A stretch of DNA of 19,468 nt, taken from NCBI RefSeq assembly GCF_000611645.1, contig NW_014013090.1:1-19468 (forward strand). The letters run 5' to 3'. The notes under the pieces were generated by a model, which searched no databases, had not been told where the DNA came from, and was given only the letters and a program-made list of their open reading frames with translations. Position numbers and translations under genes: made by a program. This document shows, piece after piece, positions 1-8,685 of this stretch (the stretch's first letter is position 1; each line of letters begins with the position of its first letter). Source of the DNA: Monoraphidium neglectum (lineage: Eukaryota; Chlorophyta; Chlorophyceae; Sphaeropleales; Selenastraceae).

Positions 1-1853
1 GGCCAGCCAGGGGTGTGCCAGCAGCTCCTCCGCCGTGGCGCGCTGCCGCGGGTCGCGGCACAGCATGCGGCGCACGACCGACTTGGCGCCGTCGGAGACA
101 GCGTCCCAGGCGCCGCCGTCGGTGACGATCTCGGCGCTCAGCACCGCCGCGCACACCTGGCGGTCCGTAGAGCCCATGAACGGAAGCTGCCCCGAAAGCA
201 TCAGGTACAGCACCACGCCTGCCGACCAGATGTCGGCGCTCTGGGTGGGACGGCGGGCGGCAGGTGAAGGGGAGGGGTGCGAGGGCGTGAAAGGCGCGGC
301 CGAGGCTGGCGGAGGCGGCGTCACGGGGCTGCCCCAAGGCAGGGCGGGGGCGACGCTGGCAGCCCAAAGCCGGTGGTTGCGGGATCCGCAGCGCCGGAGC
401 AGCCAGGGAGGTCCCTGGCCGCCACGGCCTGTAAGGCCGGGCTTGCGGCTGGGTCCCGAGCGCGGCTGCGCCGCCCCCTCACCTGGTCATAGCAGCGCAG
501 CAGCACCTCTGGCGCCATGTAGTAGGGCGTGCCCACCACCTCCCTAAACTTCTGCCCCGGCCGGAAGAACGCTGACACCCCAAAGTCGCTCGCGCGGCAG
601 CTGGCCGCGCAGCCCTCCGCCGCCAGCAGGAAGTTTTCGGGCTTCACGTCGCGATGCATCACGCCGCGCGCGTGGCAGCGCTGCAGCGCGAGCACCACCG
701 CGCGCGCGGCGGCCGCCGCGTCGTCCTCGGGCAGGCGGCCGAGGCGCAGGATCTGCTCCAGCAGGTCGCCGCCCGCGCAGAGCTCGAGCACGAGGTTGAC
801 CGCGCGGCAGTCCTCGTACGCGCCGCGCAGCTGCACCACGCCGGGCACGCCCACGAGGTGCTGCAGGATCTGCACCTCGGACCGCATGTCCTCGATGTAC
901 TGCCGGCTGTTGATGCGCTCCTTGCAGACCGTCTTGCAGGCGAAGGGGCGCGCGGACACGCGCTCCGTCACCAGGCGGGTGACGCCGAAAGTGCCCCTGC
1001 CGAGCGGCAGGCCAAATTCGTAGTCCGCCAGCACCTCCCGGCCGCCAAAACGCGAGAGGATCCACTCGCAGCCGCTGTTGCTGGTGCCGCTCGTGCTGCA
1101 CGCCTCGTCGTCGGCCGAGTCCCCGAGCTCCTCGTGGGCGGCGGGCCCGCGGCTGCTCCAGGCGCTGCTGGTGCTGCAGTTGCTGCCGCCCGCGCCGGCA
1201 GCGCCTCCGTAGCCGCTCGCGCCCGTCGCGGTGCGGCAGGCGAGGCTGGAGCCGCTGGTGCTTGCGCCGCTGCAGGTGCTCATGCACGCGCTGCTGATGC
1301 AGCCCAATGTGCTGCTGCAAACGCTGTTGAATGAAGCTGTGGCACCCAGATTTGGCCGTGGCGTGACAGCCACCACAGTCACTGGGGGCGGCGGTGCCGC
1401 CGCCCCAGCCGCGCCGCCGCTCGTGCGGGCCGCTGGTGAGCTGGCAACGCCGCCGGCATCGCAGCTGCCTCGTCCCACATCACCCGCGCCGCAGGTGGAA
1501 GTGTCCACTTCGCTGCTGGTGCTGCCGCTGCTGCTGCGCCTGCGCTGGTGTGGCCCCGTCTGCCCCAACGGGCCTGGTTGCTGCTGCCGCATTTGCCGCT
1601 GCTGCTCCTGCTGCTCTTGTTGCAGCTGCAGCAGGGCGAGCTGCTGCTCATGCAGCAGGGCAAGCTGCTGCTCTAGCTGTTGCCGCTGCAGCTGCTGCAT
1701 CAACTGTTCCACGCTCCCCCAGCCTCCCTGATTCACGGTCTTCTCCGGAGCCCACCCACCGCTGCAGCAACCGCCCTCGTCCTCGTCGTCCCACAACCCT
1801 GTCGGCTGAGCCCCACGCAGCGCGCACTTGGCGCCGCCGCTGCTCGGGAGCAT
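1..1853 (-). CDS. Calcium-dependent protein kinase (CDPK-like), C-terminally truncated by the window edge
   Basis: Ser/Thr kinase of the CAMK/CDPK group, expected to phosphorylate proteins in response to Ca2+. Exons are 1853-483 and 240-1, with a GTGAG...CAG intron at 482-241 in phase 0; the join gives CYDQ/SADIWSAG, a normal subdomain VIII-IX. Residues 1-270 are low complexity: a Gln/Leu-rich stretch (about 48-92) that may form a coiled coil, then Ser/Gly/Ala/Cys-rich sequence. The kinase domain starts near residue 278: glycine loop LGRGTFGV (284-291), ACK lysine K307, Glu326, HRDVKPENF (400-408), DFG (423-425), APE (447-449), and HPWL at the window edge. VMHRDVKPENFL, GAYED and LELCAGGDL are close to plant CDPK sequences. 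The autoinhibitory segment and EF-hands would lie beyond base 1, so a CDPK-related kinase lacking EF-hands is possible. The start is the ATG at 1853-1851. All catalytic residues in view are present. Confidence 0.94.
1578..1712 (-). repeat. Gln/Leu triplet-repeat tract inside the kinase gene
   Basis: CAG/CTG-rich triplets encode about 45 residues that are mostly Gln, Leu and Glu (kinase residues about 48-92). A short unit containing EQQLALL occurs twice in a row, which suggests local tandem duplication. The tract may form a coiled coil or a disordered polyQ region and is likely to vary in length between strains. Confidence 0.75.
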
Positions 1854-2041
1854 AACCTGGAGGACCGGGGTGTGTGGAAAGCATCATAAGATGTGTGCAA
1901 GCTGCTCTCGCAGGAAACACTCTCGCGCTGTTCGCGGGGTTTTCTCAACTGACGCCCGATGTCATTGACCCAGCGGGTGCGCGCGCGTGCCTGCCATCGC
2001 CTTCGTGCACGCGACGGCTCCAACGGGGCCCCCACCATACC

Positions 2042-2050
2042 TTTTTATCG
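2042..2050 (-). promoter_or_regulatory. Possible TATA-like element upstream of the kinase gene
   Basis: On the minus strand this reads CGATAAAAA, about 190 bp upstream of the kinase ATG. It is the clearest A/T-rich TATA-like string close to that start. Algal promoters often lack a TATA box, so this is only a candidate. Confidence 0.2.
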
Positions 2051-3613
2051 GGCTCCAAGGTCCACCCGCTCATTCCCGAAAGCCCTGTGCACTCGCCCTT
2101 GGCGCTGCCATGGTGGCGCTTGCCCGCGGGACGCGAGGATCCCGGGCCCTCCGATCGTGTGGAGGCCACCTGACAACGCCGTGAAGTATAAACAATCGTT
2201 TGGTGTCAGCGGGCACCGCAAACGAGGAGACGGACATGGGGTTGGGCCAAAGGCAGACCCTCTGCTGGGAGTCGCACTCCCTGATGCTCAAAGCTTACAC
2301 ACCACAGCTGGCGTTCCTGTGGTGGGCGACGGCTGATGGATCCATATCCTTTTTAAAGCCTACAACACGTTCTTGAGACCTTGGGATAAGCCCGGCAAGA
2401 GAAGCACCCGCTTTGTTGCAGTTCGCCTCAGCGCTCACCTTGCCAAGGGCTTGTGGAGACGGTCCCGGGAACGCTGCGTGTTCGTCGTCCAATCTTTCAC
2501 CGTCGATAACGCTGAGAGTGCCGCCAACGTGGTCTGCAAGCGTCGTGAGGAGTTCGCGATTCGTCACCACACTCACTTATCGCGTAGGCGGGTGCAAGGA
2601 GTGCCAGGTGGTCTATGGATAGATCAAAAGCGACCTTGACCACGCAATACCACGCGAATGGGCCCCGGGCCAATCGTCACTGCGGTGTCGTTTGGCCGGC
2701 TGTGTGTGCCACCTCGACCCGTCCAAGAGAGACCCACCTTGCCCTTGTTCCAATGCCGACAGTACTTGTAGAGACTTAAGCGACTGCAACGGGCGCGAAA
2801 TACGGGATGCACAGGCGTCGGCACTCTGTGGCGGGAAATCCACACCCTGCTCGTCAAGGGGACCGTCGGTGGGCCTCACCCGCGCCTCAAGAGCCATACG
2901 TAGAGTATTCAAACCTTAGAGCCTCCTTTTGAGGCCCTAGGGCCGCGCTGGTCGCTGCAGATGCTGCCTACTGCTGTCGTTTGATTGTTTGGAGCAAAGA
3001 TGGATGGAACTAAATGATGTATGTGAAGGATGATGATATTTAATGTAGTGTTGTGTTTGCTGCGGCGAACGGAACGCGCTGTTCATACGAAGCTGGATAA
3101 GCCCTTCGTTCTTTGCTTCCTTGGTCGTGCCCGTTGGATGGACGCCGAGTAGTAAGCTGCATCTATCAAATTCAAAAACAATAGGCCCCTAATACGCGGC
3201 TATCAGCAGAGGCTGGCGGCGGCATCGCCCTGTGCGCCACCGGGTGCCACTGCCTGCTGCCGCGGCCGTCATGCTGACTAGTCGGGCGCATCCAGCACGG
3301 CTTGGGTTCACTGTATTGATCCACAATGGACAACCTGATATCGACAAAATTCGTCGTATCTGATATGTTGAACAGGCAATCATGCTGGGCTGCTAGCTCT
3401 TCGAAGAAAAGCTTGGATATGACTTGCGCCCGGGCATCCAGCCACTCTCTGATGGTGCTCCATGGGAAACCGCCACGGTCTTAGGGCCACCTGTGAATGC
3501 CGGCTCATGGTACCCCACCGCTGTTGAATGTCTGCTCATGAAATAAGCGCTGCTGCAGAGTGCAAGGCTGTACGCCAGGATGGCGGTCAATGTAGCGATG
3601 ATCCATGAGCCTG

Positions 3614-3647
3614 GGGTTTAGGGTTTAGGGTTTAGGGTTTAGGGTTT
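3614..3647 (+). repeat. Interstitial telomere-type repeat (TTTAGGG)n
   Basis: Four complete GGGTTTA units followed by GGGTTT, 34 bases without a mismatch. TTTAGGG is the telomere repeat of land plants and of Chlorella-type algae, whereas Chlamydomonas uses TTTTAGGG. Non-telomeric sequence and genes continue on both sides, so this is internal and not a chromosome end. Confidence 0.93.
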
Positions 3648-4560
3648 GGAGATGGACTACTGCAGTGCCCCACTCTTGGATTTGCGTACGCGGACCTGTC
3701 ATGACAGGTAAGATGACCATCTCACACAGTGCTGAACACAGGTCAAGTTCGTATCCTGGGTTGCAAGGTCTGCGCTGTGGCATGGCGGCGATCCAAAAAA
3801 CACCAGGCGCATTGGGCCGCGCCAAAAGGGCGAGGGATGGAGCCATATGCCAGGCCCATTCTGCCACCCAAGAAGCACGAATCACTGTGCCGACTGCTGA
3901 GAGGTATGTGTTGCCGATTCGTGTCAGCCTTCATCCGCTGCTCATTGTTCTGGCACACACCCTATCATCTGAATAGGGTAGTACAGTAGGGGATCAGGCT
4001 GGGACACGGAGCTGGGCGACGCAATTTGAGTCCACATTTGAGGGTGCACTGTTCAGATTTGACCTGGGCTGCTGGACTAGCTGGAGCTGTTGTGGGGTCA
4101 ACAACACAGTATCAGCGGGCCCGCCACTGGCGCCAACGTCCGGCACGTTCATTCATTCATGCGCCGCATCCAACGTCGCACCCTATGCCATGCAACCCGT
4201 ACAAGTAATTTCGAGCACACAGCAAACTGGGCGCAGGTGAGGAGGTAGAGCATGCGGACGGAAGGGTGCGGCACAGGGGGCACGCGTGATGCGTGAGGCG
4301 GTGTATGGGAGGTGGGCGCGTGAGACCCAAGTGCGGTCAGCTCTTTTGGCGTTCGCGCTCGCCCACGAATAGTGTAGTGCACGCCGTGCTGGTGAGTTAT
4401 GAACGGTAGTTGCTCACCTGCTCCAACAAACCCGCCACTGACATGATAGGGCGTGCATGAACTATCTGAATTGCTGCGATATCTCGTATCAAATGAAACA
4501 GTCGTGTGCCATCCGATCAGCGCTGGCACGACACCTGAATACTCTTGGGGCTTCTCGGGA

Positions 4561-6389
4561 ATGTGGACATCTAGCTTCAGCTCCATGCTGGGGATTTCGG
4601 GAGACGCGTTAGCCCGCACCCGACCAGCGCCGCGCATCCCACCGGCCGCTGTGACCTGGCGCGCGCAGCGCGTCGAAGCGCCGCACCGCAGCGTGGCCAG
4701 GCATGCACGCGCTCTGCCCGCAGCCGAGTGCGAGCGGCCCCCGGTGCGCGCTGGGCGCAACGGGCACAACGGCGCTGCTGCACCCGCCGCTACGGTTGAG
4801 GCATGCGCCAGCGCTCCCATGGCAGCGCTCACTACCGAGCATGGGGTTGCCACCACCTCTAGCACCAACACCACGGATACAGCGGGCCCCACCACTAGCG
4901 GCGGCCGCGGCGGCAACGAGGGCGCTGGCACCGCCGGCGGCGGTGGCGGGGACGACGGCGAGTTCAACACCAACTTTGGGGAGGCAGTCGTGTGCTTGCG
5001 GGAAGACCTGCCGTGAGTATCCCCCCTCGGGCGAGCACCGAAAAAACAAACGAGCCATTGTTTGAGGCATTGTTGTGCTGCATTTGCACTTACAATGCGC
5101 GCCTGCCGCGTGGCCGGTGGACGGGCACAGTAGTAGAGACGACCAACGCCGGCGACCGCCGCGCCCGTCCCAGGCTCCAACGCCCACCCCTGCAATGCCC
5201 CTCCTGGCCCCTGTCGGCCCCACCCCAGTGACATGTTTGTCCGCGACATGCGGTGGCACATTTACAGGTGAGGCCCGGCCGACCCGCCCCAATGCCTGGC
5301 AGAGCTCTTGCAACCGCAGCCAGCCGGTCCTGGCCCTTCGCGATACATGCCCTCTTGCCCCATCGCCCCAACCATCCACGACGCCCCACCAAGCCGCGAC
5401 CCCTTGCTGCTGCCCCGCACTCCGCACTCCACACTCCGACCGCTGTACACACGTGCATGCCCCTCCTCCCAGGGAAGACGTGACCTTTACCCTGGGGACG
5501 ATGGGGGACGCCCGGCTGACGGGCCTGACAAAGTACAAGTGGCTGCATCGCTCCGTGCGGGCGCTGACGTGGCTGCTGTACAGCGATGTGCGGCTGACCA
5601 CGCTGCGCATGTGGGAGAGCCAAACGGAGAGGCGGCACCTGAGGTTCGTGCGTGCACACGCAAGAGGGGGGTGCGGCGGGGCGCGGAATTCGTGTGCGAG
5701 AGGTTTGCGAGGCATTTGAGAGTGGCAGTGGTGGCAGCGGTGCAGCAGGCGAGCTGCGAATGCTTAGTGGTGTTGGGCCAAGGTGTCCTTGCCTGCGTCC
5801 AAGTGCAACCCCGACCTGGATTGCTGCCCATGTGGAACTTCATGTGCCACGCTTCGTGCCCATCGCCGCCCTGCAGGGTGCGGTGGTGCGTCCTGGCAAC
5901 TCCACGGCTGCCGGCCTTCGTGGCTGGCAGTGAGCCGATGAGGTTTGAGGCCATCTCCACGTGAGCACGGACTCATGGCGCTCTCAACAGCCATGGGCGG
6001 CCGGGGGTGCGGCTACCTAGCTTGCGTAGGCCGTGGCACGTCCCGGGCTACTCAGCCCGCGTCTTGCGGAGCGCAATCGCTTCCATTGGTGCAGCAGTGC
6101 AGGGTGCGCCCGCACGCGATGCAGCCACCAGCTGGCACTGCCCCCAACATGCGCCTGCTCACTGTCCGCTCGCCCGTACCCGCCCGTATGCAGCTACAAG
6201 TTCGACTCCCGCACCGGCCGCATCTACGAGCACTCTGTCGACCGCCTCATTCCACCGGAGTCTCCTGTGGCAAAGCTTATAGAGAGCTTCATCAGCTGGC
6301 AAGGCACTGCACCCGCGGGGCAGCAGCCAGCTGGCATCCCCGTGCCCAACGGGGTGCCCGGGGGCGGTGGGTGGCGCGAGCAGCTGTGA
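4561..6389 (+). CDS. DUF2358 (NTF2/SnoaL-like fold) protein, probably plastid-targeted
   Basis: Conserved protein of algae, plants and cyanobacteria with no firmly assigned reaction. Exons are 4561-5012, 5229-5267, 5473-5643, 5877-5960 and 6194-6389, about 313 residues. All four introns are GT-AG and phase 2; the third donor (GTTCGT) is weak. The joined sequence restores the family motifs: LREDLPDMFVRDMRWHIY (about 146-163), REDVTFTLG, KYKWLHRSVRALTW, VRWCVLATPRLP, and the final strand pair YKFDSRTGRIYEHSVD (about 250-265). Residues 1-138 are rich in Ala, Arg, Ser and Thr and begin MWTSSFSSMLG, which suits a chloroplast transit peptide plus linker. The frame stays open back to 4453, but that codon is GTG; 4561 is its first ATG. 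The last 45 residues are Gly/Pro-rich. Family assignment is confident, localisation is inferred. Confidence 0.87.
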
Positions 6390-7303
6390 CCCTGCTGCAG
6401 GGCTGCACTCCTGGTTTGCAGTGGCCTCGCGCTGTTTGGAGGGGCTTCGATTTGGGTCGAGCGCCCCGACTGTTGTTGATGCCACGCGGTCCTGTTGTGT
6501 GTGCAGGTGCATCGCTTGCATCCATGGCCTGCACGTTTGTTGGACACTTGCTAGTGAGCTAGTTGGTGGTGCGTAGCAACCTGTACCCTTGCTTGCCTTT
6601 TATTCCTGTGCATCATGGCCTTGGTGCCCATAGGCGCCTACCCGCAACCCGATGTCATCTGTCTGCTCAAGTCTGTGAGATTGTGTACATCGTATGTGTA
6701 AACCTTGTTGCTGTTCTGCAGTGATTCTTGGCTGAGCTGTTACAAAAATACAGCCCATTCCACAGCTACATGATGACCGCCTGCGCTTTGCACAAAACCA
6801 CCAGTGGGCAGCAGCAGGCGCATGCATGACGACGAGACGCATTCGCAGTGCACACACACGTGCCGAGAAGCCGCCGACTTGGCCTACACTTCAACAGCAC
6901 TTGTTCAGAAATCAGGTTTTCGACTTGCTAACACCATGACGTATTCTGAGTATTAGGTATTAAACGCCTTGCACAGCAGAAGCATTTGTTTCGTCGAGCA
7001 CGAGTTTCGTCAAGCACAGCGCGCAATAATGGAGGTTTGGAGGCCGGCGCACGTCGCTCAGAGCACTATAGGATGCCTAGGTGATCCACGTGATCGGCAT
7101 ATGCAGCCGCTGTGGCTCTTTAGCATGTTTGGCGTGCTCCGTTTCTTCAATGGCAAGAGACGGGCCCTGTTCCGCCCCCTCTTTCGCAGTCTCCAACCCA
7201 GCAGGCGGGCGCATCGAATCAGCTTACACGTTTGGCCACAGCCACGACCCGCAGAAGGTGCGCGTTGCGAACTTGCCTGACGCACCGCCGCGTGCTGTGT
7301 GCG
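6390..7303. other. 3' UTR of the DUF2358 gene and intergenic DNA
   Basis: There is no convincing coding sequence. The left part should be the DUF2358 3' UTR up to the TGTAA at 6697-6701. The right part may hold the promoter or an extra 5' exon of the next gene: an open frame starting with ATG at 7150 ends at a GTGCGC donor after 7257, in phase with an acceptor at 7321. Confidence 0.5.
6697..6701 (+). terminator. Candidate poly(A) signal TGTAA (DUF2358 gene)
   Basis: TGTAA is the usual chlorophyte polyadenylation signal. This copy lies about 310 bases after the DUF2358 stop codon and precedes the next gene on the same strand. Confidence 0.5.
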
Positions 7304-7545
7304 ATGTTAGTGTTGGTGCAGGCTCAGCAGCCTTCTCTCGGGGATCGTCTTGCCACATCCCTGACGCAGACTGCTGAGCAGGACAAGAAGGCAGCGGCTT
7401 GGTGGGCACCGGGCAACCGGCCGTCGACCAATGATGCGGCCAACAAGGTGAGGCGCTTCGCCGCAGTGGTGTGCAAGCTGGATGCTGCGGCCGAGGCAGC
7501 AGCCCTCACAGCGGTACGCCCGGTGGCATCACACACACACACACT

Positions 7546-7576
<31 letters not shown>

Positions 7577-7623
7577 TCACCCACACACATACACACACAC
7601 ACACACACACGCACACTCACCCA

Positions 7624-7676
<53 letters not shown>

Positions 7677-8285
7677 CGGAGACAAAAGGCAGCACTGGAT
7701 TATGCAGCAACATCCTGCTCCATGCCTTGAACTTCCACAAACCACAGGATATTGAGGAGTTTTGGCAAGAGGCCAACGCGGCCCCAGGGTCCTCCATCCT
7801 CCACCTGACCGGCCGTGACACAGCGGTGGCAGTCAAGCAAGCGGGGCGGGGCACGCACGTCACGCTGGGCTGCGAGGGCAATGAGTTTACTCGCAGCAGC
7901 AAGTGCGTGCTGGTCACCGTTGAGGGCAGCCCTGATGCCAAACGTCTGGGAAGATGCAGGGTGGCTGTCTGTTACTGATATGATCGCAGTTGCCAGAACT
8001 GAGCATTGCTACAATGAGTCGCGGGCGCCAGAAAAAAACGATAAGAAGCAATCACTCATGACCTGCTTGAAACAAATCCCTCACAAGCTTGCTGGCGCTG
8101 CCTCTTGATACCCCGGCCCGCACAGGTACCGCGATGACTTCTGCAATGGAGGCGCTGCAGGCGCCGCAGCCAAGGGCGAGGCCAGTGGCCCAGCCGCCAT
8201 GTATGCCCAGGCGAAGAAGGCGGCCCGTGCTAACCGCGCCCTGGGCACAGGGGCGAGCCTCAGCCTTGCACAGCAGATGTGGTGA
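7304..8285 (+). CDS. Unrecognised three-exon gene, about 152 residues
   Basis: I do not recognise the family. The best model is exons 7304-7447, 7748-7902 and 8126-8285. Intron 1 (300 nt, phase 0) contains the CA microsatellite; intron 2 (223 nt, phase 2) uses a GTGCGT donor. The product is soluble, with no signal peptide or membrane segment: a Gln/Ala-rich start, AAAWWAPGNRPSTNDAANK, a compact-looking stretch (DIEEFWQEANAAPGSSILHL, then VTLGCEGNEF), and an Ala/Lys-rich, probably helical tail ending SLSLAQQMW. The stop is at 8283-8285, with a TGTAA about 90 bases beyond. The 5' end is uncertain: an exon from an ATG at 7150 to 7257 joins 7322 in phase and would replace residues 1-6 with 36 others. 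Support is the phase agreement of GT-AG sites and codon-like composition, not homology. Confidence 0.45.
7531..7671 (+). repeat. (CA)n microsatellite with an exact 40-bp tandem duplication
   Basis: 141 bases of almost pure CA dinucleotide, interrupted by GCACACTCACCC and CAT variants. The block 7571-7610 is repeated base for base at 7611-7650. It lies in the first intron of the unrecognised gene, 76 bases before the acceptor. It creates long spurious His-Thr and Val-Cys open frames on the two strands. Confidence 0.95.
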
Positions 8286-8375
8286 TTGGCTACAGTGCAG
8301 CAGCCAAGCCACACCGGCACGGGACTGTGATGCGCCCCAGTTGGGAAACGTGCGTGCCTTGGTGGGGGCAACGTT

Positions 8376-8380
8376 TGTAA
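8376..8380 (+). terminator. Candidate poly(A) signal TGTAA (unrecognised gene)
   Basis: TGTAA about 90 bases after the stop codon at 8285, a normal spacing for an algal 3' UTR. This supports a real 3' end here. Confidence 0.5.
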
Positions 8381-8479
8381 CACAACATTTTGGCCTTTCT
8401 CTTGAATCATGATCCTGACAAATTGACTTGTCACGCATCCCTGTCCGATGCACCCTGCACCAAGTGCGCAGCCACGGGG

Positions 8480-8484
8480 TTACA
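8480..8484 (-). terminator. Candidate poly(A) signal TGTAA (proteasome alpha-5 gene)
   Basis: TTACA on the plus strand reads TGTAA on the minus strand, about 200 bases after the proteasome alpha-5 stop codon. Confidence 0.45.
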
Positions 8485-8685
8485 TCCAGAGCAGCTGCAC
8501 CATTTGCAAGCAGCTGCATCAGCCTCAGAACCTTGCACGCACCCGCACGCCCATGTAACATGGTAGGCACCCACATGACCGCAGCCAGTGCAAGCACATG
8601 TACAACCTAGTTGGCGCCGCAGCGCCAACCACTGGCGTGAAATTCTGGATTGCCTGTGCGTGCACTTTGGCAGGCATGTGCGAGT

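Larger units (their letters stand above)
1854..4560. other. Intergenic region of 2.7 kb with no recognised gene
   Basis: This separates the divergent kinase and DUF2358 genes. Its base composition is less GC-rich than the flanking exons, most clearly around 2950-3200. Open frames are short (about 105 codons or fewer on either strand, except one minus frame entering from the DUF2358 gene); several lack an ATG and none matches a family I know. It contains the telomere-type tract at 3614-3647 and a perfect 12-bp palindrome (GGCCCTAGGGCC) at 2933-2944. I saw no tRNA, rRNA, terminal inverted repeats or transposase. The kinase promoter should lie at its left end and the DUF2358 promoter at its right end. 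Confidence 0.6.
8286..8685. other. Convergent 3' intergenic region
   Basis: 400 bases between the stop codons of the unrecognised plus-strand gene and the minus-strand proteasome gene. It should contain both 3' UTRs. Candidate poly(A) signals face each other (8376-8380 plus, 8480-8484 minus). I see no coding region or structured RNA. Confidence 0.55.

Noticed and set aside
1231..1731. Cys-rich plus-strand open frame that resembles a metallothionein-like repeat protein
   Set aside because: It is the antisense shadow of the CAG/CTG repeats that encode the kinase Gln-rich region.
2933..2944. 12-bp perfect palindrome GGCCCTAGGGCC as a transposon end or regulatory site
   Set aside because: There is no partner repeat, target duplication or neighbouring gene to give it meaning; a short GC palindrome is expected by chance in such DNA.
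4453..4560. N-terminal extension of the DUF2358 protein
   Set aside because: The first codon of this extension is GTG, it contains no ATG, and its acidic composition does not suit a transit peptide; the ATG at 4561 was used.
4149..5715. Two long minus-strand open frames of about 370 residues opposite the DUF2358 gene
   Set aside because: They overlap the plus-strand exons and introns, have Arg/Ala/Gly-rich composition caused by high GC, and match no family; the plus strand gives a coherent spliced DUF2358 protein.
7324..7941. Long minus-strand frame with a Val-Cys repeat, and plus-strand His-Thr repeat frames
   Set aside because: These are translations of the CA microsatellite inside an intron; the flanking plus-strand exons have agreeing splice phases without it.
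8041..8108. Extra exon of the unrecognised gene (frame ending LKQIPHKLAGAAS)
   Set aside because: It ends at a stop codon before the acceptor at 8125, and the preceding exon has a phase-matched donor that skips it.
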